Positions 42,827 to 51,252 of a stretch of DNA of 64,000 bases are shown here, piece by piece. Position numbers and translations under genes: made by a program. The notes under the pieces were generated by a model that was given only the letters and a program-made list of their open reading frames with translations, was not told where the DNA came from and ran no database searches. This DNA is from CAVURS01 sp963834425 (GTDB lineage: Bacteria; Actinomycetota; Actinomycetes; Actinomycetales; CAVURS01). Each line of letters starts with the position of its first letter. The first letter of the stretch is position 1. Location of the stretch: the NCBI GenBank assembly GCA_963834425.1, contig CAWIBR010000019.1, positions 86,127 through 150,126 on the forward strand, written 5' to 3'.

Positions 42827-44251
42827 TCAGACGCCGCCGAAGCCCATGAAGTACTCACCGAAGGTGTGGATCTCCAGGGCGAAGACGCCGTCACCGGGCA
42901 ACGTCAGGCTGGCCGTGCCCCAGTCCTCCGCCGTTCCCCACGGGCCGGCATGCGTGTTGAGCGTCCCCTCGTGGTAGCCCCACGGGTTGCGCAACACGAC
43001 GTACTGCCGGTTGTTGGTCTCCCACGTGCCGAGCACCGAGTAGGCATGGTTCGCGACCAGGCCGGCGCCGTTGTAGTCAACCTTGTCCGGGGAGTCGTCG
43101 CTCGAACCCCAGGTCCAGGCCGTCATCGGCGTGTTGGCCCGAGAACCGTTGCAGTGACTGGTGATCGTGGACCAGGCATCGCTCGCGTTGGCCCAGTGGT
43201 ACCACTGCGGCTTGCCCGTCAGGAAGTGGCAGGCCCAGGCCGGGTCGCCACCGTTGATGTGGTTGTAGTCGGCGCTGTCGGGGAAGTTCGCGTTGCCGCC
43301 GGAGCGCCACACCGCGGCCGCCTTCTCCAGCACGGCCGGCCAGACCTCGCCGGGCACGTTGCTACGGGCGTAGATGTACCCGCCGTACGACGCTTGCGGC
43401 ACCTGCTCGCCCACCCAGATCGGGTAGGTGTACGGGATGTTGATGGTGAGCCAGCCGAGGTTGATCGGCAGGACGTCGGTGAAGTCGAACCGGTAGTCGG
43501 CGTGGCCGCCGTCGACGTCGCCGACGAAGGTCTCGCGACGCAACCGCTCGGAGATCAGCTCGGGGTTGACCCACGCGACGGACGCCATCGCGGCGATCAG
43601 CCAGCAGTCGCCCAAGGCGCCTTGCACCGGTGCCGTGCAGGTCGGGGCATCCACGAAGAACTCGCCCTCGAGGCCGAAGTCCAGGTCGGAGATCACCTGG
43701 TGCCACCAGCCCGGCAGCAGGATGACGCTGCGCTTGCCCAGCAGCTCGAGCCGTTTGCCGGCCTCGACCTGCTGAGCATCGACCAGGGCATCGAGCCGGG
43801 ACGCCACGCTGAGCTCCGCGGCGCGCTGCAGCTGGGTGGCATCGGCCGATCGGACTGCGGGAGTGGAGATCTGGTCCAGGTCCGCGCGCAGCGTCTCGGC
43901 GGCCTGGGCGGCGAACAGCCGCTGATTGGTCTTCGGTCCGTCCAGGACGTTCGCGCTGACCAGCCCCTCCTTGACCAGACGGCGTGCGTCGTCAGTGTCG
44001 AGCGCGCGCTGGATGTCGACGTCGCCGCCGGCACCGTGGTCACACCGGTTCGTGGTGAAGTCGAGCGGGACGCCGGCATAGAGCGGAGAGCCGTACTTCG
44101 GGTCGAACAGTCGCTCGTACTTCACCCCCAGCAGACGGCTCACCGTCTCGGGCGTGTCCTCCTCGGACCAGTCGATCGCGCGACCGGCTCGCAACTCGGC
44201 GAGGGCGCGGGGGTTGGCAACTCCGACGTTGCGACGGCTGTCTGCGGGCAT
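42827..44251 (-). CDS. Calpain-like (C2 family) cysteine protease
   Basis: A 474-residue protein with the whole calpain triad context: Cys in QGALGDCWLIAAMASVAWV (about residue 210), His in GLVANHAYSVLGTW (about 405), and Asn in VLRNPWGYHEG (about 427). It has no signal peptide and no EF-hand or C2-like domain, so it would be cytosolic and not obviously Ca-regulated. The N-terminal 150 residues are helical and unassigned and may act as a propeptide or inhibitor. AGGAGG lies five bases before ATG 44251. The frame is open into lysE only because of the frameshift there. Confidence 0.85.
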   Translation of the reverse strand: MPADSRRNVGVANPRALAELRAGRAIDWSEEDTPETVSRLLGVKYERLFDPKYGSPLYAGVPLDFTTNRCDHGAGGDVDIQRALDTDDARRLVKEGLVSANVLDGPKTNQRLFAAQAAETLRADLDQISTPAVRSADATQLQRAAELSVASRLDALVDAQQVEAGKRLELLGKRSVILLPGWWHQVISDLDFGLEGEFFVDAPTCTAPVQGALGDCWLIAAMASVAWVNPELISERLRRETFVGDVDGGHADYRFDFTDVLPINLGWLTINIPYTYPIWVGEQVPQASYGGYIYARSNVPGEVWPAVLEKAAAVWRSGGNANFPDSADYNHINGGDPAWACHFLTGKPQWYHWANASDAWSTITSHCNGSRANTPMTAWTWGSSDDSPDKVDYNGAGLVANHAYSVLGTWETNNRQYVVLRNPWGYHEGTLNTHAGPWGTAEDWGTASLTLPGDGVFALEIHTFGEYFMGFGGV

Positions 44252-44346
44252 GATTTCCTCCTGGGGGGCGAGAACTCCCAGCCAGGAGGCCACCGGGAAG
44301 ACCTTGATACCGCCGCTGCTCGTTGGAGGCGATCGCGGGTGTTGGC

Positions 44347-44989
44347 TCATCCGCCGTACACCGGTTGGAGGGCCTCGACGATCATCACGCCGGCGAGAGC
44401 GGCGAAGGTGAGCGCCGCGGCCAGATTGACCATCCGCGTGGCTCGACCGCTGGGACCGGCTGCGGCACCAAGGCGGTCCGACAACCACGCCGATGACGCT
44501 GTCGCTCACCAGGCCCACGACCAGGAAGATCAGGCCGAGGACGAGCAGCTGCCCGGCCACCGGACCGTGGCCGCGGCGGACGAACTGGGGCAGGAAGGCC
44601 GCGAAGAAGAGCACGACCTTCGGGTTGGTCAGGTTGGTCAGCACCGCTCGCCGGAGCACCACCGGCGCGGCCGAGCGCTGCTGGCGCCCGCTCTCGGTGT
44701 CCGTACGGCGGCCGAAGGCGGACCACGCGAGCCAGCAGAGGTAGCCGGCTCCGGCGATCCGGATCGCCTCCAACGCCCACGGAGTCGAGCGCAGCAGGAC
44801 GGCGAGGCCGAGGGCCGCGGCCGTGACGTGGACCACCATGCCGAGGGCCATCCCGGCCGCCGACAAGACGCCCGAGCGCGCTCCCTGAGCCACCGCGACC
44901 GCTGCGATGTAGGTGTTGTCGGGGCCCGGCGCCACGACCACCAAGGTCGTCGCGACCAGGAACGCGGGCAGGACCGTCGGGTCGATCAT
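44347..44989 (-). CDS. LysE-family amino acid exporter, one frameshift
   Basis: A LysE/RhtB-type exporter with about six membrane segments: VVVAPGPDNTYI (family N-terminal motif), LTNLTNPKVVLFFAAFLPQFV, and LGLIFLVVGLVSDSVIG. The frame shifts near 44480; the correct C-terminus reads LSDRLGAAAGPSGRATRMVN and ends at 44347, giving about 213 residues. It exports an amino acid or its analogue across the inner membrane. Divergent from the CGNR gene across paired operators. Confidence 0.85.
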
Positions 44990-45001
44990 GATCTCGCCTC
45001 C

Positions 45002-45031
45002 GTAACGCCTTTAATGCCTCTTTGACGTTAC
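45002..45031. promoter_or_regulatory. Operator half-pair 1 (GTAACG...CGTTAC)
   Basis: GTAACG (45002-45007) and CGTTAC (45026-45031) form an inverted pair 18 bases apart, close to the lysE start. The same hexamer recurs in the pair at 45053-45079, so four boxes lie in a 98-base divergent spacer. Confidence 0.6.
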
Positions 45032-45052
45032 CGTGGTCACGGAGGTCGCAAC

Positions 45053-45079
45053 GCGTAACGTGCCGCCAATGCGTTACGC
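45053..45079. promoter_or_regulatory. Operator pair 2 (GCGTAACG...CGTTACGC)
   Basis: Perfect inverted repeat GCGTAACG - 11 bases - CGTTACGC. It overlaps TACGCT (45075-45080), the -10 element seven bases before the CGNR ATG, so the CGNR protein may repress its own gene and lysE. Confidence 0.65.
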
Positions 45080-45087
45080 TGGTTGAC

Positions 45088-45620
45088 ATGGCTGTTGTGT
45101 CAGAGCTGTCGATGACGGGCATCGTCGCCGTGGTGAACGGATGGGGTACCGTGCCGCGCGTCGAGGCCGGCGAGCAGGAGCAACCCTTCCCCGACCCGCG
45201 AGAGCTCGCGACGCTGCTTCCGTCGACGGCGGCCGCGCTGCGACCCCCAGCGCTGGTCGCGCTCGCCGACCAGCTCCACCCAGTGTTTGCCGCCACGACA
45301 CCAGCCCAGCGAGTACGGCGGGTTGCCCTGCTCCTCAAGGACACTGGGGTCCGACCGACGCTCACGATCTCGGCCGATGGCGTCCGGGCCGACTGGGTGG
45401 TCGACCATGTCGGGACGCTTTGCTTGCGGCGGCCGCCGTAACGCTGCGCCAACACCTCGAGGAGCACCAAGGCGAGCGCCTGGGCATCTGCGGCGCCGCT
45501 CGATGCGCCGACGTCTACGTCGATGCCTCCCCCGTCGGCCACCGGAGATACTGCTCGATCAGCTGCCAGAACCGGACTCGGGTCGCGGCCTTCCGGCAAC
45601 GGGCGGCCGACGCCGGCTGA
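45088..45620 (+). CDS. CGNR zinc-finger protein (ABATE-type), one frameshift
   Basis: N-terminal ABATE-like region then a shift near 45415 leading to the CGNR finger: GERLGICGAARCADVYVDAS and RRYCSISCQNRTRVAAFRQR, with C-x4-C and C-x3-C ligands. QNR replaces the usual GNR in the signature. Family members are presumed transcription regulators. ATG 45088 has no ribosome site but TACGCT seven bases upstream. Divergent from lysE with paired operators. The shift splits the gene into two ORFs in the raw reading. Confidence 0.8.
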
Positions 45621-45625
45621 CGGCC

Positions 45626-46270
45626 CTAGGGGTAGGTCGCGACGAACAGGGCGATGAGCTGGGGAAGCAGCCGCGGCGTAAACGCTGTCCTCCCAGGCCG
45701 CGCCCGGTTCGTTGGCCAAGTGCTGGCTGAGCAGGCCGAAGTGAAGGACGGACAGCACGGCCAGGGCCTCGTCCGAGGCCGCCTTGGCACCGATCTCCCC
45801 GCGCCGACTCGCCTGGCGCAGGGTCCGTTTCAGGATCTTGACGATCCCGAGTGCCGGGGCGAACGCGTCGTCGGTCGGCTGGGAGCCCGGGATCGGCCGC
45901 CAGAACAGCAGCTGAGCCAGGACGGGGTTGTCCCAGGCCCAGCGGAGGGTCGCCACCAACCCGGCTTCCAACGCCGGCAGCCCCGCCTCGGCGGACTCCA
46001 CGGCCGTCCTGAGGACCTGCAGGTTCTGCTCCTGACCACGCCGGAAGAGTGCGTCATAGATGTCCAGGAGCGAGACGAAGTACTTGTAGAGGGATGGCGG
46101 GCCACGCCGAGGCGTCGGGCGATCCCGGCCATGGTCAGCCCGGCCGCCCCCTCCTCGGCCATGAGGTCGAGAGCGTGACCGAGGATCTCCTCGATCGTCT
46201 CCTGCCGTCGGCGTGCGCGCCGATCAACCGGCGCCGCTGGACTGGCTGCGGACGGGCTCCGCGTGTTCAC
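45626..46270 (-). CDS. TetR-family regulator, two frameshifts
   Basis: The N-terminal helix-turn-helix reads ILGHALDLMAEEGAAGLTMA and GIARRLGVA; a shift near 46095 restores PSLYKYFVSLLDIYDALF, completing the normal TetR HTH. The ligand domain (MESAEAGLPALEAGLVATLRW region, then LSVLHFGLLSQHLA) follows, and a second shift near 45680 gives PQLIALFVATYP before TAG at 45626. Joined length about 214. Start is GTG 46270. Convergent with CGNR; stops are 5 bases apart. Target unknown. Confidence 0.82.
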
Positions 46271-46331
46271 GGGTAGCTGGCCAGCTCCGGCACGATCCAG
46301 TCGGCGTTCCTCAAGACCGACTACACGCCCG

Positions 46332-46823
46332 TCACTGCGTCGGCTGACGGCGGGTCGGGCCGCCGCTGGTCAGCACGCGATGAGGTAGCCACCACCACAG
46401 GGCGGCCAGCAGGAGTCCGGTTCCGATGCCGGCTCCGACGGCGGCGCCGGTGCCGATCACGATGCTGAAGATCAGGATGACGACGTCCGAGACGGCCAAC
46501 GCCAGCATCGCCAGACCAGCGCGGGCCACCCGGTCGCCCACGGTGACCAGCACCGCCTTCTCATGATGGCGGAACACCGCGCGGTGGACAGCGACCGGCG
46601 CAACCAACAGCCCCGTGGCCACGACCGACAGGCACACCGCAACGAGATAGACAGCTAACTGGCCGTTGCCGAGCTGAGTAAAGCGCTGCTGCAAAGGCAG
46701 ACTCAGCAGAAACGCGGTGAGGAGCTGGACACCGGTCTGGCTGACCCGCAGCTCCTGCAGGAGCTCACCCCAGTTGCGGTCAGCTCGCTCGGTCTGCGTC
46801 TCGTCGCGGTCGTTCGTCGCCAT
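46332..46823 (-). CDS. DUF6328-type four-TM membrane protein
   Basis: A 163-residue protein with a charged N-terminus, the RVSQTGVQLLTAFLLSLPLQ first TM region, and four hydrophobic segments in all, ending in a basic tail. It matches the actinobacterial DUF6328 layout. Function unknown. It is on the same strand as the coiled-coil protein upstream, 36 bases away. Confidence 0.7.
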   Translation of the reverse strand: MATNDRDETQTERADRNWGELLQELRVSQTGVQLLTAFLLSLPLQQRFTQLGNGQLAVYLVAVCLSVVATGLLVAPVAVHRAVFRHHEKAVLVTVGDRVARAGLAMLALAVSDVVILIFSIVIGTGAAVGAGIGTGLLLAALWWWLPHRVLTSGGPTRRQPTQ

Positions 46824-46859
46824 CTGCGCTCAACTCCGGGCTCGTCGAATCCACTGGGT

Positions 46860-47270
46860 CTACGGCGTCCGTGGAGTCTGCGGCGTCCGTCCCGTCGGCG
46901 GGTTGGTCGAGTTGGCCGAGGTGGTCGAGTCCTTCAGCCGAGGGTCGAGCTCGACGGCCCGCTGTTGAAGGGATTCGGCCTCGCTGAGCTCGTGCTCGGC
47001 GGCCGCGCGCTGCTCGCTGACGTTGCGCGCGCTCTCGGCCGCACGGAGCTCGGCCTCGGCGCGCTCGCGCCGGACCCGGGCCTCCTCTTCGTCGGCCGCG
47101 GCCTGGGCCTGCTCGGCCTTGGCCACGCGCTCCTGCGACTCCTGCAGATGGTCCCGCGCTTGAGCTTGGCGCTCCTCGACCTTGCGCTGGCGGGCGCGCG
47201 GCAGCACAAGCGCGGCGACGACGGCGATCACGACGACAACAATGACGACGATGATGATGGCGGTCTTCAT
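46860..47270 (-). CDS. Membrane-anchored coiled-coil protein
   Basis: A 136-residue protein with a single N-terminal TM helix (IIIVVIVVVVIAVVAALVL) and a long Glu/Ala/Arg-rich coiled coil (about residues 30-110). The C-terminal 20 residues are Thr/Pro-rich. GGAGGTAGACC precedes the ATG. Function unknown; the layout suits a scaffold or envelope protein. Confidence 0.7.
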   Translation of the reverse strand: MKTAIIIVVIVVVVIAVVAALVLPRARQRKVEERQAQARDHLQESQERVAKAEQAQAAADEEEARVRRERAEAELRAAESARNVSEQRAAAEHELSEAESLQQRAVELDPRLKDSTTSANSTNPPTGRTPQTPRTP

Positions 47271-47478
47271 GGTCTACCTCCAGGCCGACGATGCCGGCTG
47301 CTTGCTCGGTGATGAAGGACGGCAACGCGACCGTCTCCATCGTCGGGTCAGGTCAGGATCGCGCACCCGCACCGGGTCAGCATCTTGAAAAAGCTGGACC
47401 GCGTGGGACCACCATCTCGACGTGCGACCTCGTCGAGTTGGTGCGAACCTCGTCGTCAGCCGAGCCTGGGAGGGCACA

Positions 47479-47676
47479 GTGAGGATCGTCACCGCGATCG
47501 TGGTGGTGTGGTTGGTGATTGGGGCAATCGCCGCCGGCCAGCGCGGCTACTACCACGGGTCATCCGAGAGCTGCGCGAAGGCAAGCACCATCGCCGTGAC
47601 CGTCATCGCGGGTCCGCTGAACTACGTCGGGGTGAACCCCAAGGTCCACTGCTCGGTGCCCCAACCCAGCAAGTAG
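47479..47676 (+). CDS. Small single-TM protein
   Basis: A 65-residue ORF from GTG 47479 (MRIVTAIVVVWLVIGAIAAG) with GGGAGGGCACA before it. One N-terminal hydrophobic helix is followed by a Cys-containing tail (SSESCAKAST and VHCSVPQ) that may lie outside the membrane. A longer in-frame start exists upstream but lacks a ribosome site. Function unknown. Confidence 0.6.
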   Translation: MRIVTAIVVVWLVIGAIAAGQRGYYHGSSESCAKASTIAVTVIAGPLNYVGVNPKVHCSVPQPSK

Positions 47677-47695
47677 TTGAGCTGCCGGCTCTCAG

Positions 47696-48481
47696 CTACG
47701 GCGCGAGTTTGAAAGCGCCTCGGCGGACGGTCAGGATGCCGCCGTAAAGGGCCGCGGCGAGGTTCATCATCCGGGTGGGGCCGTCGGCCAGCAGCGCCGG
47801 CAGCGTCGCATCCGTCCCGGCGGCGGCAGCCCGAGTCCCACGCTGCTGAAACCAGTCCAGCACCCAGGCCGTCTCGTCGACCCACTCGATCGGCTCGAAG
47901 CCGCAGTCCCGGATCGTCGCGAGCAGATCGTCCGGCGTGGCCAGGAAACTGTCACTGCCGTCGATCGACCACGGCAGCGGCAGGTTCGGATCCGCCGACC
48001 CGGACCGGCAGATCTCGAAGGTGGCCAGCGGCGCTCCCGGACGCAGCCGGTCGGCGATCCCGCCGAAGAACGCTTCCTTGTCGGCAACGTTCATCTGGAC
48101 GTGCATGGTGTACGCCGCGTCGAAATCGCTGCGTCCGAGCTGGTCGACGTCGGCGCAGACGAACTCGACCTGCTCCGAGAGCCCGGCCGTCGCGGTCAGC
48201 GCCGTCGCAGCGTCGACGTAGGCCTGGGTGATGTCGACACCGACGACCTGGCCGCCGGTCATCCGTGCGACCTGCCGCGCCGGGCCGCCGAAGCCCGATC
48301 CGACGTCGAGCGCGGTCTGGCCCGAGGTGAGACCAAGGCTCGGCAGCAGTCGATCGACCGCCTCGGCACCACCAACATGGAACTGGTCGAGCCCGTCCAG
48401 CTGGGTCTGGGTGAGCGCGCCCAGATCGGCGCCGGCCAGGTGCTCGATCGTCGCGACGAGATCGCGTTCGCTGTAGGTCAC
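47696..48481 (-). CDS. SAM-dependent methyltransferase
   Basis: A 261-residue class I methyltransferase with motif I ALDVGSGFGGPAR near residue 55, DITQAYVDAA as motif II region and a CADVDQLGRSDFD motif. It resembles sarcosine/dimethylglycine and cyclopropane-synthase-like groups but the substrate is unknown. GTG start overlaps the HxlR stop by four bases (GTGA). Confidence 0.85.
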   Translation of the reverse strand: MTYSERDLVATIEHLAGADLGALTQTQLDGLDQFHVGGAEAVDRLLPSLGLTSGQTALDVGSGFGGPARQVARMTGGQVVGVDITQAYVDAATALTATAGLSEQVEFVCADVDQLGRSDFDAAYTMHVQMNVADKEAFFGGIADRLRPGAPLATFEICRSGSADPNLPLPWSIDGSDSFLATPDDLLATIRDCGFEPIEWVDETAWVLDWFQQRGTRAAAAGTDATLPALLADGPTRMMNLAAALYGGILTVRRGAFKLAP

Positions 48482-49170
48482 CTGTCGACTCCCGTCAGAG
48501 GGCGGTTGCTGAACAGCTCGGAGAGCACGGTGCGGCGGCCGGTGATCCTCAGGCCCATCCGCGAAGCCCGAGCAGGGGATAGCAGGCCGGAGAGGACGCC
48601 GCCGACCAGTCGGGCCGACCCGCGCAACGTCACGTCCGCGTCCTCGCCCACGCCGCGGGCGATCTCGAAGCCGTCCGGGCGAAGGACGACGTGGACGGAC
48701 TCTGCGCGTGACTCACTGCCTTCCTCAGCGCCTGACTCACCGCTCGTCTCGATGCTCAGGACAACCTCGGTGTCCTCCGGGACCTGTTGGGACACAGTGA
48801 ACCCGGCGAGGAGCGCCGTCCACTGTGGCTGCACCGCATCCAGGTCCGTCGGCCCGGATGGCATCGTCGCCATCCCCCACCGGGTCAGCGCTCGCAAGAC
48901 GTCTTCGAGCTCCCGTCCGCGGGCCGTGAGCTGGTAAACCTGGCTCCCGATCGGCGCCGGGGCTTCGTGACGCTCGATCAGCTCGGCCGTCTCCATCGAC
49001 CTGAGTCGTTCGGCGAGGAGGTTGCTCGCGATGCCCGGCAGGCCACGCTGAAGGTCGCTGAACCGACTGGGACCAAAGGCCATCAGCTCGCGGACGATGA
49101 GCAGCACCCACCGATCGCCGACGACATCCAGGGCCCGCGCCACCGCGCAGTACTGCTGGTAGCTCTTCAC
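48478..49170 (-). CDS. HxlR-family regulator with SCP2-like domain
   Basis: A 230-residue protein: HxlR winged helix (VGDRWVLLIVRELMAFGPSR and FSDLQRGLPGIASNLLAERL) in residues 1-100 and a C-terminal SCP2-like sterol/lipid-binding domain (about 125-225: ESVHVVLRPDGFEIARG, ADVTLRGSARLVGGVL). The second domain suggests a hydrophobic ligand. TAGCCT six bases before GTG 49170 points to a leaderless message. It overlaps and probably controls the methyltransferase gene. Confidence 0.85.
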   Translation of the reverse strand: MKSYQQYCAVARALDVVGDRWVLLIVRELMAFGPSRFSDLQRGLPGIASNLLAERLRSMETAELIERHEAPAPIGSQVYQLTARGRELEDVLRALTRWGMATMPSGPTDLDAVQPQWTALLAGFTVSQQVPEDTEVVLSIETSGESGAEEGSESRAESVHVVLRPDGFEIARGVGEDADVTLRGSARLVGGVLSGLLSPARASRMGLRITGRRTVLSELFSNRPLTGVDR

Positions 49171-49222
49171 GCGTGCAGGCTAACCCTCGTTGTTGCCAAA
49201 CTCAAGTGCTTACTTGATTTTC

Positions 49223-50155
49223 TCAACCTACCAAGGTTGAAGCGTCGGTGTTGGCGCCGCAGACGACGACCGCGATCCGCTCGTCCGGCTCGGGCGTGTA
49301 CCTCCCGGAGGTCAGGGCCGCGTACGCCGCGGCGGCGCCGTACTCGGCCGGGACCCGGTAGTCGGCCCACAAGGCATCGCGAGCGGTGCTGATCTCGTCG
49401 TCGGTGACGAGCAGGGTGGTCGGCCTGGTTCGTCGGGCGACCTCGAACGCGATGGCGCCCAACCGCCTTGCCCCCAGCGAGTCCGCCGCGAGACCAGAGA
49501 CCGGTACGTCGACCGGCTCGTTGGCCTCGAGCGCAGCGTGAAGCGTCGGGCAGGTGAACGGTTCCACCGCAACCGTTCTCGCCCTTCCCTCCGTCGCGGC
49601 CGCGATGCCGGCGAACAGCCCACCGCCCCCGACGGCGACGATGATCGTGTCGATCTCTGGCTCGTCGTCCAGAATCTCCAGAGCCAGGGTGCCCGCCCCG
49701 GCCGCGACCTCAGGCTGGTCATAGGCGTGACAGAAGACCGCGCCCTGGTCAGCCGCATGTGCGACGGCCGCCTCATAGGCCTGGGCGTACTCCGTCCCGA
49801 CCTGGTGCACGGTGGCGCCGTACGAACGCAACCGGTCGACCTTGACCTTTGGCGCGGTCAGCGGCACGAAGACCGTTGCCGGGATGCCGAGCGACTGCGC
49901 GACGTAGGCGTTGGCCAGGCCCGCATTGCCGCCGGAGGCGACAACGACACCGACTTCCGGCGAGACCTCACCTCGTTCGCGAGCGGCGAGCTGCCGGTTG
50001 AAGGCTCCCCGGATCTTGAAAACGCCTGTGTGCTGCAGGAACTCGCACTTGAGCCACAGGGAGCCACTGTCGCCGCGCAAGAGTGGAGTGCGTCGTACCC
50101 GGTTGTTGATCCGAATCTGCGCCGCCACGACGTCGTCATGGTTGATCGTGGTCAC
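49223..50155 (-). CDS. Threonine/serine ammonia-lyase-like PLP enzyme
   Basis: A 310-residue fold-type II PLP enzyme: PLP lysine in TGVFKIRGAFNRQ near residue 48, VVASGGNAGLANAYVA near residue 73, and the glycine loop IVAVGGGGLFAG near residue 175. It deaminates a beta-hydroxy amino acid or acts as a racemase (single-domain, no ACT domain). ASGGNAG is the usual ASxGN. GTG 50155 overlaps the LuxR stop by four bases. Confidence 0.85.
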   Translation of the reverse strand: MTTINHDDVVAAQIRINNRVRRTPLLRGDSGSLWLKCEFLQHTGVFKIRGAFNRQLAARERGEVSPEVGVVVASGGNAGLANAYVAQSLGIPATVFVPLTAPKVKVDRLRSYGATVHQVGTEYAQAYEAAVAHAADQGAVFCHAYDQPEVAAGAGTLALEILDDEPEIDTIIVAVGGGGLFAGIAAATEGRARTVAVEPFTCPTLHAALEANEPVDVPVSGLAADSLGARRLGAIAFEVARRTRPTTLLVTDDEISTARDALWADYRVPAEYGAAAAYAALTSGRYTPEPDERIAVVVCGANTDASTLVG

Positions 50156-50835
50156 GGGTTCGCTGGATACCTTTCGTCGCGGTCAGGCCCGGTCGAGGTT
50201 GATGCTGCCCGACCGGCCGCCATGGCGGCCACCTGGGCCCGGCGATCGACACCGAGATTGCGAAACAGCCGAGAGACATAGTTGCGGGTCGTGCCGACCG
50301 AGAGGTGCAGCTCGGCCGCGATCTCCGCGTTGGTCAAGCCCTCGCCGATCAGGTAGAACAACTCCCGGTCGTCGCCCGACAGGTCGGCGAGGGGGTCCGG
50401 CTCAGCCGCCAGGGCATCCCACCGCAGGATGTTGGTCAGGGTGTCGGTCGACATCACTGCGCGCCCCGCGGCCGCGGTTTCGATGGCTTCGACCAGCTCG
50501 GGCTCATCGATCGTGTGCGGCACGACACCAGCGGCTCCGGCCCGGAGCGCGGCGTCGATGAGCTCGAGAGGGGCATTGACCCCGATCATCAGGACCTGCA
50601 GCGCAGGCATGGTCTCGCGCAGCTGGCGGCACATCTCCGGCGAGTCGGGTGCGGTCATGTGGGCGCCGGCGAGAACCACATCCGGCCGGGCGGCCGGGAC
50701 CCGGGTCAAGGCCTGAGCCGAGCTGCGCGCCTCACCGACCACGACGATCCGCGCTTCCGCGTCCAAAGCCTTGGCGAGCGCGCGGCGGAGGGCCAACGCG
50801 GGCGACGCCAGGAACAGCCGCACGGGCGGGTTCAC
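50152..50835 (-). CDS. LuxR/NarL-type regulator with degenerate receiver
   Basis: A 227-residue protein with a C-terminal LuxR helix-turn-helix (LIGEGLTNAEIAAELHLSVG and TTRNYVSRLF) and an N-terminal receiver-like domain. The phosphorylation site aspartate, expected after PDVVL, is replaced by Gly (VVLAGAHM) and the N-terminal acidic pair is missing (LFLASPALAL). It is therefore likely an orphan regulator not driven by a kinase. GTG 50835 is the best start guess; its translation couples to the PLP enzyme. Several upstream GTGs are possible. Confidence 0.8.
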   Translation of the reverse strand: MNPPVRLFLASPALALRRALAKALDAEARIVVVGEARSSAQALTRVPAARPDVVLAGAHMTAPDSPEMCRQLRETMPALQVLMIGVNAPLELIDAALRAGAAGVVPHTIDEPELVEAIETAAAGRAVMSTDTLTNILRWDALAAEPDPLADLSGDDRELFYLIGEGLTNAEIAAELHLSVGTTRNYVSRLFRNLGVDRRAQVAAMAAGRAASTSTGPDRDERYPANP

Positions 50836-50934
50836 CCGCTCAGCCTGGCACGCAACAGCGGATCGCACGACAACCCCGAGCAGCCCCGACCTCGGTTGGC
50901 GTGGCCCCGCGAGTGACAAACGTCAACTCAGCTG

Positions 50935-51209
50935 ATGACGGACGGCCAGCCTCACGATGACGAAGTCGGCGAATCGCCGTACCGCAGTCGGCAAGCCTTG
51001 ATCCCCGGCGCCGAGCCGGGACTGCTCCCAGCTGCCACCCCGCCCGGTGCCTGTGACCCTGCCTGCGGGCGAACCCCGCCACCACCGGAAAAGCCCGCGG
51101 GCAGGGTCACGCCCGCCGACGCGCCTCGTGTCGGTCCTCACGTCGGACGCCGACGGGCAGCGGATCCGGGTGCACGGCAGCGATGGGTACATAGAAGTGC
51201 TGCCCTGAC
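50935..51209 (+). CDS. Possible small hypothetical protein, frameshifted
   Basis: Opens MTDGQPHDDEVGESPYRSRQ, Pro/Ala-rich in the middle, and with one shift near 51120 ends TRLVSVLTSDADGQRIRVHG and IEVLP at TGA 51207, inside the left arm of a strong terminator. The terminator supports a plus-strand gene ending here, but codon-level evidence is weak and the hairpin could serve only the gene on the other side. Confidence 0.3.
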
Positions 51210-51239
51210 CGATCAGCCGGGACTGATCGATCAGGGCAG
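51200..51239. terminator. Bidirectional terminator hairpin
   Basis: Arms of 17 bases, CTGCCCTGACCGATCAG and CTGATCGATCAGGGCAG (one mismatch), enclose CCGGGA. It is 13 bases past the stop of the SHOCT gene on the minus strand. Confidence 0.75.
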
Positions 51240-51252
51240 CGGGGACTTGAGG

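Noticed and set aside
42827..44989. A LysE-protease fusion protein of 720 residues
   Set aside because: The join depends on a frameshift at about 44480; the protease has its own AGGAGG and ATG and lysE has a proper stop at 44347 in the other frame.
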